Positions 11,756-21,678 of a DNA stretch of 52,500 bases are shown piece after piece (position 1 is the first letter of the stretch; each line of letters starts with the position of its first letter). A model generated the notes under the pieces. The model saw nothing but the letters and a program-made list of their open reading frames with translations, searched no databases and was not told the origin of the DNA. The stretch is taken from the NCBI GenBank assembly GCA_905221605.1, contig CAJNDS010002279.1, forward strand, positions 1,032,584 to 1,085,083. Direction: 5' to 3'. The DNA is from Symbiodinium natans. Lineage: Eukaryota > Sar > Dinophyceae > Suessiales > Symbiodiniaceae. Made by a program: the position numbers and the translations under genes.

Positions 11756-14738
11756 CTAAACCCCACCTAACACAGACGTAGCATTATCGGTGCCGCAGGG
11801 CAACCTGATGTCTGGCTTCACGATCGAAGAACCCTTCTGCACGGCCCAAACTGTAATACTTGCTGTTGGTTACCAGGGAATGGGAGGAATTAGGGCCCTA
11901 TATCTGCCCTTTATACTAGCCAACAGTAAGACTTAGTAAGAATATCACTTCCGGAGGCCAATCCCCCTGAAGCCAGGGCCTTCTGTTTCCGTTCTTTTAC
12001 GTTGGTCTGTCTCTCTCCCTCCTCTCCTTCTCTATCTCGCTCTGTCACAAACTTCCCAGCCCTGAACTCTAAGCGCGATATGTGAGCGAGTGTTGCTCGC
12101 ACCTTCAGCTGCTCCTTCATTTTCTCGGGCATGCTGTCGTACGGGCCTTGCGTTGGATTCAGGAGCTCAGTTCAGGGTTCATGAGGAGCCAAATGAGTGT
12201 CCCTAAGGCTACTTAAGGGGGCTTTTTGGGCTACTTCCCTTCGTGTGGCCCTTGACACCCTCCCCCCTAAACCCTAAACCCAAAACCCTAAACCCTAAAC
12301 CCTAAACCCTAAACCCTAAACCCAAAACCCAAAACCCTAAACCCTAAACCCTAAACCCTAAACCCTAAACCCTAAACCCCGAACCATCAAGCCCAAGCCT
12401 TCCAAAAGGCCCGAGAAACCCTCAACCCCATGCCCGAACGCTCCCGAAAGCCCCCCCGCAAAACCCTTAACCCTAAACCCTAAACCCTAAACCCTAAACC
12501 CTACGCCCTAAATCCTAACCCCTCAACCCTCAACCCTCAAGCATCAACCCTAAACCTAAACCTCGAGATCTTCCTGAGTAGGGATAGGACTAGGGGGGAC
12601 TCTTGGGGACATAGACCCACTCAATAAGGTCCCTGTTTAAGAGAGGCAGGAGAGGGCTGAGAAGGGTTCCCCTTTAAGGGTTCTAAACCTTAAACCCTAA
12701 ACCCTAAAACCCCAAAACCCTGAACCCTGGCTGGGTGGACCAGAAATCTTTCTGAGCATGGGGCGGAGCCCCTGTCCTGGCAGGTCCGCCCGAAACGCCC
12801 AGGCGGCTTCCTCACCAGAATGATTTGAGGGGTTTAGGGTTTAGGGGTTTATGTTAGGGGTTAGGGGTTAGGGGTTAGGGGTTAGGGGTTAGGGGTTAGG
12901 GGTTAGGGGTTAGGGGTTAGGGGTTAGGGGTTAGGGGTTAGGGGTTGGCGTTTTGGGTTTTTTGTGGCTTGGCCTTGAAGGAGAAACCCGAAACCCGAAA
13001 CCCTAAAGCCTAACAACTGCAAGCCCACCTGCAGATGGACCCCACCAGGATAGTCGTCGTCGTAGACGCAGACCATCCACTCCTGATGGCTGAAAAGCAG
13101 CTGGGCCCGACCGAAATGAGTGCCCCTTTTGGGGGAATCTTGTCTTTGCAGGGGAATCCTACTCTTCTAAGAATAAGTCAACATGCCCCGAAGCCATACC
13201 CACCGTAACCTATCAAAGGAGAATATAGGAAGGATTTTGCCATACCCCTTAAAAATGACCATGGGGTATGTTGAATATTTCTTAAAACAATCAGGCGTGC
13301 GACGGGGGGCCTGATGTGTTCAAGCCGCGGTCGTGAGAAGTCTAAACCACATGAGCCCTGTATATCGGAAATCCGTCTAACCCTCTAATCCCTAAACCCT
13401 AAACCCTAAACCCTCAACCCTCAACCCTAAACCCTATAAACCCAAAAACAGAGGCGCAGCTTGGGGGGGCCTTGCTGCGCCGTGCGGGCTCGGATTTCTG
13501 CTGCTCGGAAACAGGGTTTAGGGCTTAGGGTTTAGGGTTTAGGGTTTGGGGTTAGGGTTTACGGAAGCCGTGTGAACCCTAAACCCTGACGGGTGTTGCT
13601 GGTCCAACCCGGGATTTCGGTCGGGTGAACCTCTTGGTTTAAGAGCTACATACCTAGGGTGCCTAGGTTTCTCAGGGGGTTTAGGGTTTAGGTTAAAGGT
13701 TCAGGGTTTAGGGTTTAGGGTTTAGGGATTTTCCCGGACCTTGAAACCAGGGTCTCTGAAGCCTTGATTAAACCCCAAACCTCAACCCAAAACCCCCAAA
13801 GCCTAAACCCTAGACCCTGAAGCTACTCGGGCTTAGGGATTTGGGTTTTGGGGGGGGGGCCTCACCTCGCCTAAAGCCCTGAAGCCAATGCCATACACCA
13901 AACTCTAAAACCTCCCAGGCTCTTCCAAGCTTGACCCAGAATCTAAACCAGAAACCCTAAACCTAAACCCCGAACCCTAAACTAGCATGGTCGTCTGCAG
14001 GTCCTTGCACGATGTTTGCGTTCTGCGAAACGGGCACCCGAAACCCTGAACCCTAACTCGTAAACCCTAAACACCCTACAACTCCCCAAAGGCCCCTAGA
14101 CCGCCTGAGCCCCCTGAGCCTCCCTAAACCCGCTAAACCCCCTAAACCCCCTCTAAACCCTGAACCCTAAAAGACAATGCGGTCTGGCGCCCAGATCCAG
14201 TCCGTCATGTAAGCAGGTTTTGGGGTTTAGGACTTTGGGTTTAGGGTTTAGGGTTTATGGTTTGGGGTTTAGGACTTTGGGTTTAGGGTTTAGGGTTTAG
14301 GGTTTAGGGTTTAAGGTTTAGGGTTTAGGTTTTAGGGTTTAGTGTTTAGGGTTTAGGGTTCAGGGCTTAGGGTTTAGGGCTTAGCTGCGCGGTCCACAAC
14401 ATCTCTGCCACACCATGACCCCCCCAAACGAAATGCGGATCCTAACATCTAACCCCTAATCCCCAAGCCCTAAACCCTAAACCCTAAACCCTAAACACCC
14501 GAAACCCTGCATCCTAAACGCGCCAAACCCGAACCCCTAAACGCCCCAAACCCTGAACACCCTAAACCCTCAACCCAAACCCTACACACCCGAAACATGA
14601 AACCCGAAACACCCCTGCAGCCACAAATTCCAAACCCTAAACCCTAAACCCTAAACCCTAAACCCTAAACCCTAAACCCTGCAGCCACAAATTCGAAAGA
14701 CCAAGAGTCGAAGGGCTCCCCGGAAGGGTTCTGGAGCC
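11756..14738 (-). CDS. Unidentified multi-exon gene upstream of the MFS gene (exon set)
   Basis: Exon candidates on the minus strand, each bounded by AG and a GT/GC/GA site: about 14683-14738 (NPSGEPFDSWSFEFVAA), 14167-14212 (YMTDWIWAPDRIVF), 13983-14036 (VPVSQNANIVQGPADDHA), 13029-13112 (AQLLFSHQEWMVCVYDDDYP then GGVHLQ, donor CAG|GTGGGC), 12741-12825 (EEAAWAFRADLPGQGLRPML), 12103-12165 (LNPTQGPYDSMPEKMKEQLK, donor AAG|GTGCGAG) and 11756-11836 (KGSSIVKPDIRLPCGTDNAT, open to a TAG at 11756). I do not recognise the family. The intervening sequence is TTTAGGG/CCCTAAA repeats, one array of TTAGGGG and AT-richer fold-back pieces. If the last exon is right, the gene ends only about 95 bp before the transporter ATG. 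Exon order and phases have not been fully reconciled. Confidence 0.5.
12847..12948 (+). repeat. TTAGGGG variant array
   Basis: About 14 units of TTAGGGG, a homogeneous variant of the telomere-like unit. Confidence 0.9.
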
Positions 14739-14984
14739 CTGCGAGAGAAGTTTTAGGGTTTGGGGTTTAGGGTTTAGGGTTCAGCATCTCTGGTCCAAGC
14801 ATTCACTAGTTGAGCAGCTTTCAAGGCCATAGGGGAATACCCACCCGCCCATTGGGTCCCACACCATTAGGAAAAAACATCCTAAACCCTAGGGCCCCGA
14901 CCCCGTGAAAATCCTAAACCCTGGGGCCCCGACCCCCTGAAAATCCTAAACCCTCAACCTCTCTCTACCTATATAAATTTAAAC

Positions 14985-15860
14985 CTTAAGGTGGAGCCAA
15001 AACCGGACCCCCCCCCCCGGACCCCCAGTGAAAAACCCGAACCCTGGCCCCTCGAGCCCGTGAAAAAAAAAACCAGTGAAAAGCCTGCACCCTGGGGCCC
15101 CGACGCCCGAGAAAACCTTGAGTTTGATGTTCGAGGGCGGGTTGGGGAAAATTCAGGTCCCTTACTAGGTCTCCCAAGCCAGTGAAAAACGGAACCCTGG
15201 CCCCTCGACGACAGTGAAAAACCCGAACCCTGGCCCTTCGAGGCCTTAAGAAAAAAAACCAGTGAAAAATCGAATCCTGGGGCCCCGACGCCCGAGAGAG
15301 GTTTTATTGGGTCTTCCGAAGCCAGTGAAAAACCTGAACCCTGGCCCCCCGACGCCAGTGAAAAACCCGAACGCTGGCCCCTCGAGGCCGTGAAAAACCC
15401 GAACCCTGGCCCCTCGAGGAAACAGTGAAAAACCGGAACCCTGGGGCCCCCACGCCTATGAAAAAGCTGAACAACCATTGGAAAACCTGAAAAACCAGTG
15501 AAAAACCTGAATCCTGGCCCTTCGAGAGGCCAGTGAGAATCCTGAACCCTGGCCCGTGAAAAAAAAACAGTGAAAAACCTGAACCCTGGCACCCACGCCT
15601 ATGAGAAAGCTGAACAACCAGTAGAAAACCTGAAAAACCAGTGAAAAACCTGAACCCTGGCCCCTTCGAGAAGCCAGTGAAAATCCTGAACCCTGGCCCC
15701 TCAAGCCCGTGAAAAAAAAAACAGTGAAAAACCTGAACCCTGGAGCCCCCAAGCCTACGAAGAAACTGAACCATCGGTGGAAAACATAGAAAACCAGTGA
15801 AAAACCTGAACCCTGGCCCTTCCAGAGGCCAGTGAAAATCCTGAACCCTGGCCCCTCGAT
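14985..15860 (+). repeat. Satellite of about 34-bp units
   Basis: Degenerate tandem units of the type CCAGTGAAAAACCTGAACCC TGGCCCCTCGAGG, with higher-order variation. Long minus frames here (HWPLEGPGFRFFTG-like) are translations of the repeat. Confidence 0.85.
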
Positions 15861-15865
15861 GCCGG

Positions 15866-16246
15866 TTTGTGTGCAAATCCACGAAGGTTTGTGTGCAAAT
15901 CCACGAAGGTTTGTGTGCAAATCCACGAAGGTTTGTGTGCAGATCCACGAAGGTTTGTGTGCAGATCCACGAAGGCCAAAACATTATATAATGTTAATGG
16001 CCTTCGTGGATTTGCACACAAACCTTCGTGGATTTGCACACAAACCTTCGTGGATTTGCACACAAACCTTCGTGGATTTGCACACAAAACCGTTGAAAAA
16101 CCTGAACCCTGGCCCCCCGAGGCCGTTGAAAAACCTGAACCCTGGCCCCTCCAGGACGATTTGTGTGCAAATCCACGAAGGTTTGTGTGCAAATCCACGA
16201 AGGTTTGTGTGCAAATCCACGACGGTTTGTGTGCAAATCCACGAAG
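15866..16246. repeat. 22-bp tandem repeats in inverted blocks
   Basis: Unit GTTTGTGTGCAAATCCACGA plus AG. Five forward copies (15866-15975), a palindromic centre CATTATATAATG, four to five inverted copies (16001-16087), two 34-bp satellite units, then four forward copies (16160-16246). Contiguous units, no spacers. Confidence 0.9.
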
Positions 16247-16728
16247 GGGTTTAAGGTTTAAATATATAATGTAGGAGAGGTTTAGGGTTGAGGGTTTGGG
16301 GTTGAGGGTTAAGGGTTTGAGGGGGTTTAGGGGGGTTACTTCCTTAGGGTTCAGGGCTTTGGGCTCAAAATCTTTGTAGGGTTTAGGGGTGCTCAAAGCC
16401 TTTGAGGGGTGAGGGTTTTACAGTTACGGTAGATGTTTTTGGAGTGGGGGGGGGGGGGGGGGGGGAGGGGAGAATATCTTTCGGTTTTAATAAATATCGG
16501 AGTATGTAGGGGTTGCCCAATTCGGCCCAAACCTTTTATTCCTAAACCCCAGGCGCCCGGGACTCCTAACAGCAGGGAACGCGGGAATTCGGCACCTCAC
16601 ATCCCCCTACATGTGACCTGTTCAGCCTTTTTTTCGGGAAACCCTCAACGCGAAACCCTAAACCCTGAAACCCCAAACCCCTAACCCTCATCTCTACAAC
16701 CCAAAACCCTCAAAGGAACCGACCCCCG
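16247..16728. other. Region without a supported gene
   Basis: TTGAGGG-type repeats, a poly-G run (16446-16465) and an unassigned stretch 16466-16640 that resembles fold-back intron sequence. No exon I can defend. Confidence 0.5.
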
Positions 16729-18022
16729 CAGGGTCCAGCCTGAGCAATCCAGGCCTCGGCCCTTGCACACGAAGTTGAAAACCAGGAAGTTGATCCACCT
16801 GGGGCTTGAGGGTTTTGAGGGTTTTTAGGGTTTAGGGTTTAGGGTTTAGGGTTTAGGGTTTAGGGTTGAGGGTTTTGAGGGTTTTGAGGGCTTTGAGGGT
16901 TTGTTGAGGGTTTTGAGGGTTTTGAGGGTTCTCCGGGATTTTCGGGGTTTGGGGTTGTTATTTATGGTTCTTGGGGGTTCTTGGGGTTGTTGAGGGCTTT
17001 GGGGGTGTTCGGGGGTGTTCAGGGTTTTATGGGTTTTAAGGAAAGGTTTCAAGGGTTTTCAGGGCTTCAGGGCTTTATGGCTTTGCGGCTGTGGGGTGGG
17101 TTCGAGACAGGTTCAGGATCGGAGGGACCCTCAACCCCAAACCCTAACAACCCTAAGAATATGAAGTAGGTTGGGATGTTCCCCCTTTTTCTGACAGTCC
17201 TGAATAGGGATTAAAGTACCCTCCTATGATAGTACTAGTATACTGGGGAACATCTCAAGGTAGTTACATGGTGCCTTAACTTAATATGGGCCCTGAAAAG
17301 CCGGCCCATACATAAGAACCCTTTAAAGAAGGTAGGGGACCAAGCAAAGGACTACCCTTAGACAATCCCAAGAAGTAGGGTTTCCATTGCCTGGAGGGCT
17401 CCGGACAGCGGTCCGAGCAAGCAGCGAACATCGAAAGCACAGCACCCCTAAACCCTCAAGCCCCTAAACCCTAAACCCTAAACCCTTAGCCCTAAACCCT
17501 AAGCCCTAAACCCTTAACCCTCAACCCTAAACCCTAAACGCTCCAAGTCCTAGCATCCTCAAAAGGACACCCAATATGTTTATATGGAACCCTATCAGTC
17601 ACACTCCTCGAAGCTCCGGGCCCCTTTGGCTCTCAACTTAGTGGGGCTTAGGGTTTAGGGTTTAGGGTTTAGGGTTTAGGGTTTAGGGTTTAGGGTTTAG
17701 GGTTTCAGATTTAGGGCTTAGGGCATAGGGATTGATTAGGGTTTTGGGATTTAAGGCTTTAAACCCCAAACCCGCAATCTCACAGCCTAAGCCCTAAACT
17801 AACCCGAAACCCCAAGCGCCCTAAGCTCTAAACCCTCAGAAGGCCCTGGCCAAAACCGAAAGCATAAAACCCTAAACCCGAAACCTTTCTTCCTTCAGAA
17901 GCATCAGGGTCCGAGAGGGTACCGGGTACCCGCGCGTGTCAAAAACAGAAGCGCTGGCCCTAAGATGAGAAAACACAACAAAAGGGATCAAACCCTAAAA
18001 GCCCTACACCCCAAGCCATAAA

Positions 18023-18060
<38 letters not shown>

Positions 18061-18660
18061 CTAAAGAGCATTTGTTTTCTAAAACACCCCAGGGTCCCAA
18101 CAATTTTAGTCGGCTCCCTTTAGCAACCGGGTTTAGGGTTGAGGGACTAGGGGTGCAGTTTAGGGTTTAGGGGGAACAGTTTAGGGTTTCGGGGGTGCAG
18201 TTTAAGGTCTAGGGTGTAGGGTTTAAGGTTCAGGGTATAGGGTTTAGGGTTTAGGGTTTAGGGTTTAGGGTCTAGGTTTTGGGGGGTTCAGGGGCTTAGG
18301 GCTTTGGAAGGGACCAAGTGTCCCTAGCAACACTGGACACAAAGCGAAAGAGAAGCGCTGGAAATTTGTATAAGGAAGCCCAAGCACGTAGTCCATGCCG
18401 TACATTTCCATCTTGGGATTCTGGTTTTGAGTTGAGGGTTTAGGGTTTCCTTCTTTTTAACCCTAAACCCTAAACCCAATACCCTAAACCCTAAACCCTA
18501 AACCCTAAACCCTAAACCCTAAACCCTAAACCCTAAACCCTAACCCCAAACCTGAACCCTAAAGGAGCCGGCCCACCAGCGCATCTTGATGACCGGCTCT
18601 ATGTGTCCCGCGACCGTCAGCTGCTCGAGCTCAGGCTCCATCTGGCTCTCGTTGTTTGTT
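16729..18660 (-). CDS. Unidentified multi-exon gene (exon set)
   Basis: Minus-strand exon candidates between telomere-like introns: about 18566-18660 (NNESQMEPELEQLTVAGHIE then PVIKMRW), 18340-18418 (MEMYGMDYVLGLPYTNFQRF), 17893-17958 (ASASVFDTRGYPVPSRTLML then LK; acceptor TTAG, donor AAG|GAAGA), 17393-17447 (VLSMFAACSDRCPEPS) and 16729-16798 (WINFLVFNFVCKGRGLDCSG then WTL; acceptor CCCAG). Codon choice is GC-rich and unlike the repeats. No family was recognised. They could be the 3' part of the kinase gene at 19.2-20 kb, since strand and order agree, but none of these exons shows a kinase C-lobe motif. Introns include a poly-A run (18025-18053) and a fold-back near 17225-17365. Confidence 0.45.
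18025..18053 (+). repeat. Poly-A run
   Basis: About 29 consecutive A after AAAT; no associated retrogene seen. Confidence 0.9.
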
Positions 18661-19233
18661 GGTGGGAAGAGGGGGGGGGTTAGGGTTTAGGGTTTGGGGT
18701 TTGGGGTTTCGAGTTTAGGGTTTAGGGTTTGGAGTGTAGGGTATTGGGTTTAGGGTGCAGGGGGGCTTTGGCGGTTTAGGGCTGAGAGTTCTAGAATTCC
18801 CCAGTGCCAAAGTGGCCAAGGCTGTACCTAGGTCTTCCAACATGCCTTAAGTAAGGAATTTACACCCCTGAAACCATCTGAGAGAACCCTAAATCCTGAA
18901 CCCTCACAACTAAAGCCGATATTGAGTTACGGAAGAGACCTGAATTAAGGTTTGGAAGATCGAGATCTTGTTTGGGATTAGGGTACTGCGACAGAGGTGT
19001 GGGTAGGGAGGGGGCCGGGTTCAAGATTCAGGGCCTGTTTAGGACAATAGGGCTTAGGGTTTATGGAAATTGTATAGGGTTTGGGTCCCAAAAGATTTGA
19101 GCAAAAGTCTTGAGCTAAACGTGTTGAGCGAAACGTTTGTTTTTTGAGCCTATTTTTAGTTTTTCTACACCCAGGCTCCGCGCCAATACCAGCAGACACA
19201 ACGAAATTGCGCCACAAAGTTTCCATGCCGCAC

Positions 19234-19325
19234 GTTGAAGATTTCAGGCGCCATATAGCCCCGGGTACCATTGACGCCTACCATGCCCGTCACAGCCTCA
19301 CCCAGCATGCGGGCCAGACCAAAGT
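19234..19325 (-). CDS. Protein kinase exon: activation segment (DFG...APE)
   Basis: Reads (D)FGLARMLGEAVTGMVG then VNGTRGYMAPEIFN before a GT donor (AAC|GTGCGG). The DFG, the GTRGYMAPE segment and their spacing are the classical activation loop of a eukaryotic-type Ser/Thr or dual-specificity kinase. The first two bases (AC) complete the Asp codon begun in the exon at 19476-19527. The C-lobe is not visible immediately downstream. Kinase identification is secure; substrate and subfamily are unknown. Confidence 0.85.
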
Positions 19326-19326
19326 C

Positions 19327-19470
19327 TACTTGGAGGTTCATGGTACTTAGTAACTAATCATAACTGTACTTATAACCCACTTGTAAGCCCCTTAAGTGCC
19401 CTAATATGGGTATAAGTACAGTTTTAAGTACAGTGATAATTAGCTACTAAGTACCATGAAGCTCCAAGTA
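19327..19470. mobile_element. MITE (family A) forming an intron of the kinase gene
   Basis: Long terminal inverted repeats: TACTTGGAGGTTCATGGTAC at the left matches CTCCAAGTA at the right through about 45 imperfect bases (ACTAATCATAACTGTACTTA on one arm, its complement on the other). The ends are TA, as for Tc1/mariner-type target duplication. The intron (19326-19475, 150 nt) is this element plus five bases at the 5' splice side and one at the 3' side. Confidence 0.8.
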
Positions 19471-19475
19471 CAAGC

Positions 19476-19527
19476 CGCAAAGACGGCACTGGGTGTAACG
19501 CCCATGGCCAGCCAGTATCATGTTGCC
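19476..19527 (-). CDS. Protein kinase exon: end of catalytic loop
   Basis: Reads GNMILAGHGRYTQCRLC plus one base (G). Spliced to 19325 it gives CRLC-DFGLARML, the expected run from catalytic loop into DFG, and restores the Asp codon exactly (TGC G|AC TTT GGT). The 5' splice site is GC (TTTGCG|GCTTG). Upstream the exon is preceded by CCCATGTCTGAG, a sequence duplicated on the far side of a 0.2-kb TTTAGGG array (19541-19756). No HRD motif or glycine loop was seen: the upstream open stretch near 19757-19960 (AAIKACCEALGVLIIERAIR) is not a typical N-lobe, so the gene may be truncated or its N-lobe exons missed. Confidence 0.7.
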
Positions 19528-19536
19528 CTCAGACAT

Positions 19537-19756
19537 GGGTTTAGGGTTTAGGGTTTAGGGTTTAGGGTTTAGGGTTTAGGGTTTAGGGTTTAGGGTTTAG
19601 GGTTTAGGGTTTAGGGTTTAGGGTTTAGGGTTTAGTGTTTGGGGTTTAGGGTTTAGGGTTTAGGGTTTAGGGTTTAGGGTTTAGGGTTTAGGGTTTAGGG
19701 TTTAGGGTTTAGGGTTTAGGGTTTAGGGTTTAGGGTTTAGGGTTTAGGGTTTAGGG
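19537..19756 (+). repeat. TTTAGGG array inside the kinase gene
   Basis: About 31 units, flanked on both sides by the same 13 bp (CCTCAGACATGGG). Confidence 0.95.
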
Positions 19757-20006
19757 TGCCTCAGACATGGGAGGAACCCGGCGCCAAACCAATCTCCCAC
19801 AGCTCCACAGTAGTCTCAAACAAACTTGGTCATGTGGAGATTCGCCACGTGATGAACTCACGAATAGCTCTCTCAATTATCAGCACGCCGAGAGCCTCAC
19901 AGCATGCCTTGATAGCAGCCAATGAGCATTCCACCCTCTCCACGCTAGACAATACAAACCCTAAACCCTAAACCCTAAACCCTAAACCCTAAACCCTAAA
20001 CCCTAC

Positions 20007-20033
20007 TATGCGCTGCAATTGGCGCCATTTTGA
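20007..20033 (-). CDS. Possible first exon upstream of the kinase exons
   Basis: ATG in a good context (ATCAAAATGGCG) reads MAPIAA before a possible GC donor, and could splice to the open stretch near 19951 (VERVECSLAAIKACCEALGV). The 200 bp upstream are free of telomere repeats and could be 5' flank. Very short, so weak evidence. Confidence 0.25.
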
Positions 20034-21678
20034 TGGCCTGCGTGAGCCTGAGCGCCGCAGATCAAATCGAAGAGTCCAAATTTGCAGCGGCAATCACCCG
20101 GGCCCGACCCCGACTTCAGGCCCTAACGGTAATTCTTCAGCTACTTCATTTCACTGATAGGGTATTTCATGGCCCAAACTCACAATTCTATAGACTCTAG
20201 CATTTTCGCAATTTCGCTCAAAAACGAACACTCGTCGGGTTTTGCGTAAGCTTACGAATTTGTCGCCCTATACTGCAAACGAAGCCCCACCCTCCCAAGA
20301 ACCCTAAACCGTAAGCCCTGAACTCTAAACCCTAAACCCTGAACCCTAAACCCTGAACCCTAAACCCCCCAAGAAACGAAGCCGACGGCACCCACTGGAT
20401 GGACCTCGACCTGAGCGGCTTTTGGGGCTTCTGAAGGTCGACCCTCTAAGGTCCTGAAGGCAAGGTTTAGGGTTTAGGGTTTAGGGTTTAGGGTTTAGAG
20501 CTTAGGGCTTAGGGCTTAGGGCTTAGGGCTTGGGGCTTAGGGTTTCGGGGTTTGAAGGTCTATTCTTGCTAAGGTCGTCCTTAAGGGACCGGGCGCTCTA
20601 CGCCTGAGAGGGGTGAGGTACCCAGTTGGGAGAATAACCCAAAACCCTAAACCCTAAAGCCTTAATTAAATGCATCGTAAGTGCCTAGGGCCAAGCCTCC
20701 AAAACGCCTGTGGGCTGCAGTCGGCAGCCCCGGAACACATTTCTCTAAGGCAAGATGCGAACCCCAACTGGGCTCTAGAAAGCCAATAGAAGGGTCTACG
20801 ACATTAAGGGTCCCCAAATAGAGCCCCCCCAAAATAGTAGAGTCCCCTTAGAAGCACACACGAAGAAGGTACCCCCTTCACATCGTAGATCCCCACAGAA
20901 GCCCATCAGGAATCCCCCGCGAGCCCGAAGGTTCGGGGGAGCCCAGCATGCCCGCCTTAGGTAGGGACGCCCCGAACCCCTAAACTCCAAACCCATACAC
21001 CGATTTCTAAGGGGTTCTAAGGGGTTCTAAGGGATTCTAAGGGGTTCTGAGGGGTTCTAAGGGGTTCTAAGGGATTCTAAGGGATTCTAAGGGGTTCTGA
21101 GGGGTTCTAAGGGGTTCTAACGGATTCTAAGGGGTTCTAAGCTGTGTTCCATAATTCAGGGGGGCATGGCCTCTCAGGGATTTGCGGCTGTGCGGGTTAC
21201 TTTGCGACTACTTCTCCGGAGCCTGCACCTCGTAAACCCAAGACCTCCCAGGGTAGGATTCGTAGGGGCTAGGGCTTAGGGCTGGGAGTTTAGGGTTTGA
21301 GGGTTTTAGGGTTTCTGGGTTTAGTCCCCAACTGAAACCCTGAACCCTCAGAACCCTGAACCGCAGGCTTCGGTGGGCCCTGGTGCTCCTAAACCCTCAA
21401 CCCTCGAACCATGAGTCGGTCTGTCCAGGGGGAAAGGGAGGGGGGTTAGGGTTTGGGTTTAGGGTTTAGGGTTTAGGGTCTAGGGTCTGGGGTTTAGGGT
21501 TTAGGGTTTAGGGTTTAGGGTTTAGGGTTTAGGGTCTAGGGTCTAGGGTTTAGGGTTTAGGGTTTAGGGTCTAGGGTTTAGGGTCTAGGATTTAGGGTTT
21601 AGGGTTTAGGGTTTAGAGTTAAACCCTAAACCCTAAGCCCTAAAACCCGAAACCCTTGTGGCCCCCCCTCCAGGGGCT
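20034..21678. other. Mostly repeat and flank; ambiguous exon-like pieces
   Basis: 20380-20470 is open on both strands (plus: EADGTHWMDLDLSGFWGF). 20650-20990 is an AT-poor fold-back-like stretch. 21160-21250 on plus reads MASQGFAAVRVTLRLLLRSL after an AG and could be an N-terminus, but has no continuation. Confidence 0.35.
21008..21141 (+). repeat. GGGGTTCTAA 10-bp tandem repeat
   Basis: About 13 units of AAGGGGTTCT with GGGATTCT and GAGGGGTT variants. Confidence 0.9.

Noticed and set aside
15866-16246. CRISPR array
   Set aside because: 22-bp units are contiguous with no spacers and occur in both orientations; the genome is eukaryotic.
14969-16396. Long overlapping ORFs of 135-226 codons on both strands
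   Set aside because: Produced by the 34-bp and 22-bp tandem repeats; no codon bias or domain, and several frames are open at once.
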